Shown here in pieces: positions 13,031 to 22,318 of a DNA stretch of 64,000 bases. Each line of letters starts with the position of its first letter. Positions within the stretch are counted from its first letter, which is position 1. The stretch comes from Crossaster papposus (Eukaryota; Echinodermata; Asteroidea; Velatida; Solasteridae), in contig JBAIAA010000251.1 of NCBI GenBank assembly GCA_037893245.1, positions 2,709,001 through 2,773,000 of the forward strand, given 5' to 3'. The notes under the pieces were generated by a model, which worked only from the letters and a program-made list of their open reading frames with translations, was not told the DNA's origin and did no database searches. The position numbers and the translations under genes were made by a program.

Positions 13031-13257
13031 AACATTAAATTTATTATCGGACCTTGTTTATGTTGTGTTCAGGTAACACTTTATTGTTACGGTCATGTTT
13101 TTCTCTAAATAATTTTGTTGCAATTTGACCGAAAACATTAGACCTCGATTCTTCGATTTTGAAATTTCCCGCCCTGTACTGGTTCCCGGCAAAGATCCAC
13201 TGAAAACCACAATGAAATCCACGATATAGTACCAGCGGACTTGTAAACCAGCGAAAA

Positions 13258-14058
13258 GTGATGACGTACTACCCATGAGCAACCGAGTGTAAACAAAAGA
13301 CGCCATGTTATTCCGTGTGTATTATGTATGCGTTTTCATGCAGAGGCATGAAGTTTTTACGAATCTTTTTTTTATAGTGTATCACTATCAGCTACAATAA
13401 TGCCAACTTCATGTGTTGTTGGTGGATGCACGAGAAATTGTTCGAAGAATCCAGAGATTCATTTTGTGCAATTTCCGCGGGATCCTGCGTTATCAAAGGA
13501 ATGGGTGAAGTTCGTAAATATTACACGAAAGGATTTCACCTTCTCGGCAAGAAGTAGGCCTTTGATTTGTTCAGCACATTTTTCAGAGGACTGTGTTGAA
13601 CCTTCAAGTGCTTTGAAAAAATCACTGGGATTGACAACAAAGTTTCGTTTGAAGCCTGGATCGATCCCCACATTGAAAGCGCCAAACATCGAGATAATTC
13701 GTACTAGTACTACCACCAGGCTTACTGCTTCTACGTCGGCCGAGTCATCGGCAACCGCCGGGTCTGCCGTGGCTGCAGAGTCATCAGCAGGTGAGCTCCC
13801 CTCGTCTGGTGAGCTCCCCTCATCGCTAGAGCTGCCATCACTGTCCTCAGAAGTACCTCCACGAAATGCCTCTTCCTCATCTATACTGTGGTCTTCCCAA
13901 TACCCGCTGCTATCGGACATTTTTCGCTGTTTTTCGGTCGAAAGTAGTTGTACCAAAATATAGCCTAGCTTGTCCGCTGTTATTCCGCATTGCACTGTAC
14001 GGTAAAAATGCACGCACACGATCGACCCGAGTAAATCGTCATGGGTAGTACGTCACAC
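13258..14058. mobile_element. Possible THAP-carrying transposon with short inverted ends
   Basis: GTGATGACGTACTACCCATG at 13258 is matched by the reverse complement of 14038-14058 (GTGTGACGTACTACCCATGA). These 20-bp inverted sequences bracket the THAP ORF closely. Whether they are true transposon ends or a small host duplication is not settled. Confidence 0.4.
13400..13963 (+). CDS. THAP-domain protein
   Basis: The 187-residue ORF opens with a complete THAP zinc-binding DNA-recognition domain: C5, C10, W35, C57 and H60 give the C2CH signature, followed by the conserved basic and LKPGSIPTL segment at about residues 84-92. Residues 100-187 are Ser/Thr/Ala/Glu-rich and of low complexity (repeated GELPSS). 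THAP domains occur in transposases (P element, Kolobok, some Harbinger-like) and in host factors. No DDE core follows within 1 kb, so this is either a short regulator, the first exon of a longer gene, or the remnant of a transposase. The ATG follows an AT-rich leader. Confidence 0.75.
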   Translation: MPTSCVVGGCTRNCSKNPEIHFVQFPRDPALSKEWVKFVNITRKDFTFSARSRPLICSAHFSEDCVEPSSALKKSLGLTTKFRLKPGSIPTLKAPNIEIIRTSTTTRLTASTSAESSATAGSAVAAESSAGELPSSGELPSSLELPSLSSEVPPRNASSSSILWSSQYPLLSDIFRCFSVESSCTKI

Positions 14059-14542
14059 ACAAAGTATGAATTATTCATGAGTTAAGGGCTTTTGCTGAAA
14101 CTGAGTTTTTCTGGGTCGTAGAACGCCGATCAATTTGTTGTTTTTTTGCATGAAGGAACAAGTTTTATTGAATACTAATGATATATTAGTAATCATTATA
14201 CATTTCTCGAACAAAAACAGCAACACAGCCTTTATCATTATTCCGTTGTAGTCCATCTTTAAGGAGATGAACCATTGACAGCCTTTATTACAGACCCTTT
14301 GCATGCCAGCCATCTTAGCAGTGCAGTCCTTTGCTCAAAGAAGTTTATGTAAGAGGTGTTTACAAAAGCAATTATCCATTTGTAGCATAGGTATTATGCC
14401 TGGGATTTTTGTTCTTTCTTTATATTTGTGTGTTATTTTGTTTGTTTAGGGTTACATGTATTTGGCTGTTGAAACATATCAGAAAAACAGTGGCCCTTTA
14501 CGACAACTCTTTTCGTGAAAGACGCAGTCTACAATCTAAAAA

Positions 14543-14676
14543 ACTCCTGGGTCAGATTGACCCAGTATCTGCATCCAAATTTGCACAGTCCTTTAACGAC
14601 AGTTTTTCTATTTGACCCGCAATATGACTGAGCAAATTTGGATGCAGATTCTGGGTCAATCTGACCCAGGAGTTTA
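14543..14676. repeat. 134-bp inverted repeat (small MITE)
   Basis: CTCCTGGGTCAGATTGACCC at the left is answered by GGGTCAATCTGACCCAGGAG at the right, with arms of about 45 bp that also share GCATCCAAATTTGC. The central 45 bp is unpaired. Confidence 0.75.
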
Positions 14677-14916
14677 AATTATTTCATAAAACTACCCAGA
14701 TGGCTGTTGCATACCCCTAATGGTTTTGTAAAAAAAACAACAAGTGAATTCTTGTTTTCATAGGTTAAATCGGCATTTCCTATCTTCATAATTAGAGGTC
14801 ATTACTCAGGCAGTTAACATTAAAGCTGGAAGTCTAAATAAATTTATTGTAATCTTTTAGATCCATTACCAATTGATGTATATATTTATAATTATTCATT
14901 GATTTGTATACGAATA

Positions 14917-15365
14917 GTCCAGGAAAAATAAGTTTTGACCTCAAACAAATTGCAACAAATTGTTTTTCACCACAGTGCACTTCTATAAGGTCCCTAGAAT
15001 TACATACTAAAAGTCGACAAAAATCCAAGTGGTGGAAATATGACTAATTTGCATAAATCGTTAATCCCCGCCGCGTAATATATTTATTCCCATATTTGGG
15101 TATAATATATATTTTTAATTTTTTGAAAAGTTTATTTTGGTGATTCTACTTACATATCCTTACATCAATAACATTTTCTAAATCATATAAGTGACTGAAT
15201 AATTATGGGAACATAGTAAATATCAAAAATGACAACTTCGTGACCCTATAAATGTGCGCACACTACACTGTCTCCAGATATCATCTAGTAGTCGGTATTC
15301 TCGGCTTTCACCCACGTGACCCAAACCTTGACAACCGTTGCTATCCGCCATGTTGGTGTCCCTTC
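14917..15365 (+). repeat. Left terminal inverted repeat of the 7.2-kb transposon
   Basis: Matches the reverse complement of 22143-21745 and, beyond an insertion, 21287-21210. Shared landmarks include TGACCTCAAACAAATTGCAA, GTGCACTTCTATAAGGTCCC, CCATATTTGGGTATA and CCGCCATGTTGGTGTCCC. The last lies just upstream of each gene, so the termini probably also carry the promoters. Confidence 0.85.
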
Positions 15366-16565
15366 GAAGCGTAAACAAAGCGCCATTGTGAGAGACACGA
15401 GGGAACGCTAGCCATGGTTTTATGCATTATAGTTGGTTGTTCGATGAAAAGTGGAAAGCACAAAGATGTAAAGTACTTTCGAGTACCAGCAGTGATAAGT
15501 AATCAAGGAGAACAGACCGAGGAACTGTCTAGAGAGAGGAGAAATCGTTGGATTTCGGCCATAAGTCGCGAGGACGCCAATACTAAAAATATTCTACAAA
15601 ATGAGCGTGTTTGTAGTCGTCATTTCGTGTCAGGGACACCTGCAGCAACCTGGGACAAGTTTAATACAGACTGGGTGCCTACACTTCATCTTGGAAAGAC
15701 AAGTTATCGTGAAAAGGACTACGAAGCCGCTACTGAAAGAGCCGAAAGATCGAAGGCGAGACGAAAAAGTGCGATAGAACAACAAGAACGCGAGGTAACA
15801 AAGAAACGGAAACTGTTAGATGAAGCTGGAAAACCAGTAACATATATTGATTTCGAAGACCCTGAACCTGGCACATCCATGGAAGAATCCCCGATTAGGA
15901 ACGAACAAGATGAAGATATGGAAGAGAGTGAAGGAATCGTTGACACTGGAACCCAAACCGAAATGATTCATGAAGAAGTTGGGACACAAACCGAAATGTT
16001 TGATGAAGAATTCCAAGACGCTGAAACCCAAACAGATGAGTTGGAATATCAATTCTACTCCAAGAGCTATCAAGCACCAGATAAAAATTATTTCAATACC
16101 GACGAGAAAGTTCGGTTCTACACGGGATTGCCTGCTTGTGATGTTCTCATAACAACATTTGAACACATTGCACCACACGTTACCAGACGAACAGTGTCCA
16201 TTGACAAGTTCCAGGAATTCATGCTCGTTTTAATGAAACTGAGACTGAATATACCGTTTCAGGACCTTGCTTTCCGTTTTAAGGTATCGCTATCAACCGT
16301 TTCAAGAGTTTTTGCATCCTGGATAGTTGTTATGGACATACGATTGTCACCACTCATTTCCTGGCCAGAAAGAGACCAACTGTGGAAAACCATGCCAATG
16401 TGTTTCCAATACACTTTTGGAAAAACGGTGACCGTAGTGATAGATTGCTTTGAAGTATTTATTGAAAGGCCATCCAATCTTTTGGCCCGTGCTCAAACTT
16501 TCTCATCCAACAAGCATCATAACACCATAAAAGTTTTGATTGGAATCACTCCACAAGGAACAATT

Positions 16566-16710
16566 AACAATTGTTGCCTGCTGTGACATGGTCCATGGCG
16601 TTTTGTACACCCGAGGGGGCAAATGGCACCCGAGGCGAAGCCGAGGGTGCCATTTGCCCCCGAGGGTGTACAAAACGCCATGGACCATATCACAGCAGGC
16701 AACAATTGTT
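16566..16710. repeat. Near-perfect 145-bp hairpin
   Basis: AACAATTGTTGCCTGCTGTG...CACAGCAGGCAACAATTGTT fold back almost without mismatch around a GAGGCGAAGCCGAG centre. A second palindrome of the same architecture, with a related centre, is at 26487-26652. Confidence 0.85.
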
Positions 16711-16754
16711 TTGTTATACCACGGTAATAGATTACAGCAGGCAAGAATTGTTTG

Positions 16755-16931
16755 TTATGGGTCCGTTCCCGTTGCGGTGCAAAATTGCCGAAGTAGTAGT
16801 CGCACTGAATGTTCCGTGTTTTTCTTCGTACTGGCGCTGTCTTGCTCGAAAATCAAATTTCTGATCTCCTCTTTTGAACGAGACAGAAATCGCTTCGTTG
16901 GAGGTGACTTAATGCTGTCGTCTGCCGACAT
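16755..16931 (-). CDS. Crypton/ZMYM-like N-terminal fragment
   Basis: A 58-residue frame beginning at an internal ATG (16931) contains RFLSRSKEEIRNLIFEQDS followed by STKKNTEHSVRLL. The block resembles the N-terminal segment (EEI...D.S..TK..T..AV) of Crypton-derived DUF3504 proteins related to ZMYM2 and KCTD1-like genes. It lies inside the 0.8-kb insert and ends at a stop without the tyrosine-recombinase domain, so it would be a captured first exon or fragment. The assignment is tentative. Confidence 0.3.
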   Translation of the reverse strand: MSADDSIKSPPTKRFLSRSKEEIRNLIFEQDSASTKKNTEHSVRLLLRQFCTATGTDP

Positions 16932-17807
16932 TACGGAGAAAATAAGGCAAAATTGGAACAGAAAAAAAGCAGACGAACAGCATAAACGAAAGCCGGTGTA
17001 AACAACAATGGCGGTCGTTAGTCGTCGCGTTGCCGAAAGTGCTAACTTCACTGTTCCCTGTTTACATCGCACAGGAACATACATCAATTTACGTAGTACC
17101 AGCTAATATAACACAGCGTTGCTAGACTCTAATATCAGTCGCTTCCATGGTATTTATCACAGAAATGGCCGGCCAGGCTATGCGCTAGCGTGTAAAAAAA
17201 GATTCCGCGGCCTGGAAAAAGAAAGTTCATGTACCCCGTGGGGTACATGAACTCATGTACCACGCGTACATCACTCATACCATGCTCATATCGGCACACT
17301 CGGATACATGCGTTTTTGTGGCATGTCACGTGAACGCTTCTCGACCAATAAAAATTCACAATCTATTGCCGTGGTATAACAATATCATTTGTTTCACAAG
17401 CATGGGGAGGACGCACTTCTGACAAGTTTCTAACTGAAAACTGTGGATTCCTCAAGAATTTATTACCAGGGGATATGGTAATGGCAGATAGGGTCTTCAC
17501 CATATCTGAGAGTGTTGCTATGACGCATGCAAAGCTGGTCATTCCAGCATTCACAAAAGGAAAAAAACAGTTGCACCCTGTAGATGTTGAAAAAACAAGA
17601 GGGATTGCAAATGTTCGTATTCATGTGGAAAGGGTTATTGGACTTTTACGTAGCAAGTACACTATTTTACAGAGTACTCTGCCAACTGATTTTCTTTCTT
17701 ATAATCCTAATGGGTCAGCTGAAGCTAAGGTACCTGTTATTGACCGTATCATAAGGGTTTGTTCAGCACTTGTCAATTTGTGCCCTCCTATTATTCCATT
17801 TGACTAG

Positions 17808-18316
17808 ATTGCTGTAGCCTATCGTTACTGTCCATTATTTCTTATGCCTACAATCTTGGACAAATTCTGCTAACAATTTCCCCTTTTTTCAAGTACAAAT
17901 GTAGTTTTTTGGTCATAAATGCACAATAAACCAACTGCCCCCCCCCCCCCCCCGATACAATGTTGGTCTGAATGACATTGTTGGTGGTCCACTTTCAAAA
18001 CAACATTGTTTTTTTGGGGGATAGATTTTCTCAATAGTTTTTGTCCAAGATTGTAGGTCATAATATACAACATGTCAAATTGTTCATGTCCTAAATACAA
18101 TTGAAACAAAGGATAATTAGGTGGCTAATTACTATTGTATTTATATTATATTATATTTATTGTAATTTATAGCAAATCTTAATAATTCAAAATTAATAAA
18201 TGTCCAATCAGTGTTTTCATGCATTTTTTTTTTAATTACTATAAATATTTGGTTGGATTGCAATGGGGTGACCATTTTGATAAAAGAAATGTGTAAACAC
18301 TATAAACAGTTAGTTT
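17808..18316. other. Spacer between convergent transposon genes
   Basis: About 510 bp, AT-rich, with a C run at about 17937-17954. It should hold the 3' ends of both genes. No coding signal. Confidence 0.5.
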
Positions 18317-20482
18317 TCAAAAGGACGGAAACTGGGTGATGTTTTCGGCTTTAAGGCAATGAAATAAATGCAGTCGCATTTGGGGAATATCAAATGTTAC
18401 ATGTCTTGGGTCAGATCCATATGCAAGGCACGTGGCAATAGCAATCGCAAATACACCACAGTCACTTCCATTGGTTTGCTGCTGAACTGGAACACAGTTC
18501 ACTTCAACAAAACTATCAGCTAGCAAGTCCTTTGTCTGGTCTTCTACTTCTTGACAAATAACATCATGAAACAAACTATCATAAAGATTCACTAGACCAG
18601 CAACACATCCAATTGAACTGATGCATACCCAGTGATCATTGCCTGTATGCAATATTTGTACAAACTCCCCCGAAACTACATCAAAATTCCTTACAATACC
18701 AAGTGTGGGGCGCTGCAATCCTTCGATTAGAGGGTTCACTTCCTGTAAAAGCACATGAGCTTTTTGTATAATATCACAATTGAGCCATCCAGTTGGGTTA
18801 AGAATAAGTCCATAATCAGAGTTTGTAAGATTTGTCAGGACACCTCTCTTGTCAATTTGACCAACAGTCACTTTTGTGATTTCAATGTCATCCTCACTGT
18901 CGCTACTAGATTCACTAATGCTGTCAGCTGTCATCGAGGCAGATGCATTACTGGTAACTGAAGAGGATGAAGAAGTACAAGTGGTAGTTGTAGTAGCTGC
19001 TGTTTTAACATCTGATGGAGCTGCAAGTTTCTTGCAGTCTCCACATTTCCAAGTTGTCTTGCTGTTGTTTGGCATCCTCTTATATCCAAGACAAGACAAA
19101 TGGAAAAAATTTCCATATTTGCATTTTACATTGTGACATTCCAGTAACCTCTCAGATGAGCTTGGTGCTGTTTTGCAGATACATATGCTGGAACAACGTA
19201 AAGCAGCCTGGTTTACTTGAGAAGACTTACCAGTAGCTTTAGGTTTTCTCATTTTCTTGAATTCTGGTAATCTGCTGCAATGAGGGCAATACCAGGTCTT
19301 TGGCAGTACTGTTTTAATGTCCAGGCATAAACAGGACATATGAAATTCAACATAAGGGCATTCATGATTGCTGCAAGGAATTGAAGTTTCATCACGTGCC
19401 ATTCTGCAGAAACAAATGTCATTCCCCAGAGGCTTACTCACTAGCAAAACACACTTTCTTGTATACCAGCGTCCTAGAATCTCTGGTAGAATGCATATTC
19501 TCCAGAATGCTACAAGCTTTGGTAGTACAACATCCCAGTGTTTACTGTCAGGACAAATGCGCTCCTGCACAATGACAGCCTTCATTGAACTGTCAAAAGC
19601 ACACACCACAAAGTCACAATGGCTTCGCTTAGTAGTAAACAGCTGCTGTTGTACCTGATAATAATAATTATGTTGTCGCTTTAGCTGAAATACCCCATTG
19701 TCAGCTTTTTCTAGGCAAGCTGTCTTTTTCTGTAGATAGCTCTCAAAGTCACAATTCTCAATAGAGTAAGGGCATTTGACCTCACCACAGCCCAATCCAC
19801 AACAGTCACAGGAAGTGAGGAAGTCAGGTGTTGCATGAATAAATGGTCGCTCTTCATCAATAACAATTCCACACCTGGTTAGCTCAAAGTTGACATGATT
19901 TTTTTTCATTTCATTTTCATAAGTAACAATGGCATCTTCTTCATGTTTGCGACCATGTTTTACTGCTTTAGTATTCACTTTATATAGGTGTGGATAACAT
20001 ATTGACCTGGTAAGGGTTTGTGAGGGCTGTGCTAAATTACTGTGAAAGACAGCACCACTCACTGAAGCTCCAATTCGTCCAGCCCTGTGCCTGAAAAAGC
20101 CTGCACCTTTCGCTTGTTCTATAGTATCTTTTTCAATTCTTTTCCTTTCTTCATCTGAAAGCTTAATTTTGATATCCACACACTTTTTAATTAAATCTGG
20201 GTACTGAAGATCAAGGTTTGTAGAATCGTAGAGATCAGTTACTGTAGGAATTGAGCGGCTTTCGGAGATGAACTGTTCAGCAAAGGGGTCTATCAAACTC
20301 AGAGCAGCTGGTTTTATGCTGCAGCCATTAAGTTTCTGGTAAAGCATTGTCATTTCAGCTGAGGTGGGTGTATTCACTGCAGCTGAGGTGGGGGTATTCA
20401 CTGCAGTTGACTTTGAAGGGCCTTGCATTTGATTTACATTAGCATCAGCATGAGTGTTTTCATCAAGTGAGTCAATTCTCAT
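18317..20482 (-). CDS. YqaJ nuclease - two PHD fingers - Ulp1-like protease fusion
   Basis: 721 residues in one frame. Residues 130-330 form a YqaJ/lambda-exonuclease-like PD-(D/E)XK domain: GRIGASVSG, HGRKHEEDA, D220 in HATPDFL, E234-x-K236 in GEVKCPY, and QVQQQLF. Two PHD-type Cys/His modules follow (357-402 and 434-484). A Ser-rich linker ends in SDSEDDIEITKVTV (527-540), which looks like a SUMO-interacting motif. Residues 555-700 resemble Ulp1/C48 cysteine proteases with H617, D635, Q667 and C675 (NGSDCGVFA). The ATG lies 3 nt after the stop of the SWIM ORF and in the same frame. Nuclease, chromatin-reader and SUMO-protease activities are inferred from motifs. It is probably an accessory protein for transposition or DNA repair. 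Confidence 0.85.
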   Translation of the reverse strand: MRIDSLDENTHADANVNQMQGPSKSTAVNTPTSAAVNTPTSAEMTMLYQKLNGCSIKPAALSLIDPFAEQFISESRSIPTVTDLYDSTNLDLQYPDLIKKCVDIKIKLSDEERKRIEKDTIEQAKGAGFFRHRAGRIGASVSGAVFHSNLAQPSQTLTRSICYPHLYKVNTKAVKHGRKHEEDAIVTYENEMKKNHVNFELTRCGIVIDEERPFIHATPDFLTSCDCCGLGCGEVKCPYSIENCDFESYLQKKTACLEKADNGVFQLKRQHNYYYQVQQQLFTTKRSHCDFVVCAFDSSMKAVIVQERICPDSKHWDVVLPKLVAFWRICILPEILGRWYTRKCVLLVSKPLGNDICFCRMARDETSIPCSNHECPYVEFHMSCLCLDIKTVLPKTWYCPHCSRLPEFKKMRKPKATGKSSQVNQAALRCSSICICKTAPSSSERLLECHNVKCKYGNFFHLSCLGYKRMPNNSKTTWKCGDCKKLAAPSDVKTAATTTTTCTSSSSSVTSNASASMTADSISESSSDSEDDIEITKVTVGQIDKRGVLTNLTNSDYGLILNPTGWLNCDIIQKAHVLLQEVNPLIEGLQRPTLGIVRNFDVVSGEFVQILHTGNDHWVCISSIGCVAGLVNLYDSLFHDVICQEVEDQTKDLLADSFVEVNCVPVQQQTNGSDCGVFAIAIATCLAYGSDPRHVTFDIPQMRLHLFHCLKAENITQFPSF

Positions 20483-20485
20483 GTC

Positions 20486-21142
20486 TTATTCTTTCTTCAT
20501 TTTCTTTGCTGATTTGAAGTTTATGTCTGTGACCCTGGCATAAGGCACTGCATCAACATACGTTGGTAGCAGCCACGTACATTTTACTTGAGTGCATGCT
20601 AGTTTTCCATTTATTCGTGTCCATGCTTCAATGTAAAACATAACACTAGCAACATGGGAGCATGTTTCAGCGAGTCCCGCTTTACATCCAAGGCAATGGG
20701 CAGAAAGTATTGTTCCGTCGCTCTCAGTCACAATCCAAATCGGAATCAATGGGTCATTCATGCGTTGGGAATGTCTTACTTTCGCAGATACAACATGCTT
20801 ACCGGAAACAACAAGGCCACTAACTGAAGTTACGAATCCAGAAACCATTTGGTTGAATGCCTCCAAACTTTTGTAAGCCTTGAACTGCTGTTTGGTGTAG
20901 TAACTGGTCTCCAGAACCAAATAGGATAGCACATCAGTGGCCTCAATCGGAGGCAAACATTCGGGGTTAAACTGCTCACTTGGGACAGTTGCCGGGTCAA
21001 GTCCTATCAAAGAGATCTTCTCCAGATATCGCCGTTTTACATGTGCATCGAGACCTTTAGCGTACTCAGAAAGCACCGGAATACGATCACACAGATCCTC
21101 CACGTCTTCCTTGCTTTTTTCAGGCTGTAAATCGATAGACAT
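20486..21142 (-). CDS. SWIM-type zinc-finger protein, upstream half of the YqaJ frame
   Basis: 218 residues with a SWIM-like finger at 150-163 (C150, C153, C161, H163 in HCLGCKAGLAETCSHVA), a module commonly fused upstream of YqaJ domains in metazoan proteins. It ends in TAA (20486-20488), followed in the same frame by GAC and the ATG of the nuclease ORF. It is thus either one ancestral 940-residue protein with a nonsense change, or two proteins linked by reinitiation. The start ATG sits just inside the right terminal repeat, as the transposase start does at the left. Confidence 0.75.
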   Translation of the reverse strand: MSIDLQPEKSKEDVEDLCDRIPVLSEYAKGLDAHVKRRYLEKISLIGLDPATVPSEQFNPECLPPIEATDVLSYLVLETSYYTKQQFKAYKSLEAFNQMVSGFVTSVSGLVVSGKHVVSAKVRHSQRMNDPLIPIWIVTESDGTILSAHCLGCKAGLAETCSHVASVMFYIEAWTRINGKLACTQVKCTWLLPTYVDAVPYARVTDINFKSAKKMKKE

Positions 21143-21209
21143 TTCGCGAAATTCGACTAAATATAGGGAGTACTGTATCTTTTGGCATAAATACTACTAA
21201 AAAATCACG

Positions 21210-22143
21210 CACTGAGGGACACCAACATGGCGGAAACCCATATATGGAGCGTGTTATTTTGAGTGTGACGTCACGTGAAAACCGAGAATTGGTGAGCTTC
21301 AAATTCACCAAGTTGCTTACTGGCACAGTTATCATATTAAAACCTTATGAAAAATCATAGGAACAATGACATTGTGATATTTAGCCCAGCAAACAAAAAC
21401 TGGAGGAAAATGGTGTCTATAAATTGGGCGAAAAAGTAGTTAAAGGGTTGCCTAACATGGGAGACGTGAACAAGTTCAAAGAAATCCCCAAAATACATTT
21501 TAACGTAGATAGGATTATTGTAAGCAACAACAATCTTTAATTTGGGGGGTTTCCTTGAACTTGTTCAAGTCTCTCACCTTAGGCAACCCTTCACCTACTT
21601 GTTAGCCCAATTTGGGGACACACCATTTTCTCCCAGTTTTTGTTTGCTGGGCTAAATATCACAATGTTAACATTGTTTATGTGATTTTCCATAAGGTTTT
21701 AATAGGATAACTGTGCCAGTAAGCAACTTGGTGAATTTGAAGCACGTCAATACCGACTACTTAATGATATCTGGAGACAGTGTAATGTGCGCACATTTAT
21801 AGGGTCACGAAGTTGTCATTTTTGATATTTACTATGTTCCCATAATTATTCAGTCACTTATATGATTTAGCAAATGTTATTGATGTAAGGATATGTAAGT
21901 AGAATCACCAAAATAAACTTTTCAAAAAATAAAAAATATATATATATACCCAAATATGGGAATAAATATATTACGCGGCAGGGATTAACGATTTATGCAA
22001 ATTAGTCATATTTCCACCACTTGGATTTTTGTCGACTTTTAGTATGTAATTCTAGGGACCTTATAGAAGTGCACTGTGGTCAAAAACAATTTGTTGCAAT
22101 TTGTTTGAGGTCAACAAAACAAAATTATGTATTTTGCCTGGAC
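21210..22143 (-). repeat. Right terminal inverted repeat of the 7.2-kb transposon
   Basis: Bases 22143-21745 and 21287-21210 reproduce the left terminus. They are separated by a palindrome at 21288-21744 that the left terminus lacks. Confidence 0.85.
21288..21744. mobile_element. Palindromic insert in the right terminus
   Basis: About 457 bp; arms of about 200 bp begin TTGGTGAGCTTCAAATTCAC and return as the complement ending near 21744. Internal landmarks are TTTAGCCCAGCAAACAAAAA and CTTGAACTTGTTCAAGT. The same palindrome follows the transposon terminus in the copies at 33859 and 63321, so it belongs to the non-autonomous subfamily. Confidence 0.75.
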
Positions 22144-22318
22144 TAGAAGAAAAATGCCTGGACTAGAAGAAAAAACTACGTTTCTAAATGTATCATCCAT
22201 TCATACTTTCGCTGATATAAGAGCTTTCACAAGTAATTTCATGGTGAAACATAATATTTACTATCGGTTTTTGTGACACAACGTTACAGGCAGCATGTTT
22301 AAGTGCAATAATGTCGCA

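Larger units (their letters stand above)
16565..17377. mobile_element. 0.8-kb non-autonomous element inserted in the transposase
   Basis: Flanked by the hexamer AACAAT (16559-16564 and 17378-17383), a plausible target duplication. Inner inverted ends TTGTTATACCACGGTAATAG (about 16709) and the complement of 17361-17382 match closely. Its left part is a near-perfect hairpin. A small palindrome (GTTCATGTACCCC arms) lies at 17225-17252. Confidence 0.7.
15414..17807 (+). pseudogene. THAP-DDE_Tnp_4 transposase, split by an insertion
   Basis: Two coding parts, 15414-16564 and 17384-17807, are in register: 1151 + 424 nt = 525 codons including the stop, so removal of the insert would leave an open frame. 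Part 1 has an N-terminal THAP finger (C4, C9, C67, H70), an acidic linker with repeated TQTE motifs, a helix-turn-helix (DLAFRFKVSLSTVSRVF) and the first catalytic aspartate in VVIDCFEVF (D344). Part 2 resumes at the AWGGRTSDK motif and supplies ADRVFTI (second D) and [14 protein letters not shown] (E). As it stands, part 1 terminates 22 nt into the insert. This would be the element's own transposase; intact sequence elsewhere suggests the disruption is recent. Confidence 0.85.
14917..22143. mobile_element. ISL2EU-like DNA transposon with transposase and YqaJ nuclease genes
   Basis: A 7,227-bp element bounded by GTCCAGG...CCTGGAC, each end next to TA (14915-14916 and 22144-22145). The inverted termini are about 400 bp long and extend inward to near 15365 and 21210. 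It contains two convergent genes: a THAP-DDE transposase (plus strand) and a SWIM/YqaJ/PHD/Ulp1 reading frame (minus strand). THAP transposase plus YqaJ-type exonuclease with a TA duplication is, to my knowledge, the layout of ISL2EU elements, relatives of Harbinger. Two insertions damage it: one in the transposase and one in the right terminus. A 20-bp tandem repeat of the right end offers an alternative boundary at 22163. Confidence 0.8.

Noticed and set aside
13459..14019. 186-codon ORF on the minus strand
   Set aside because: Antisense shadow of the THAP ORF; its acidic Ser-rich composition mirrors the repeat on the other strand.
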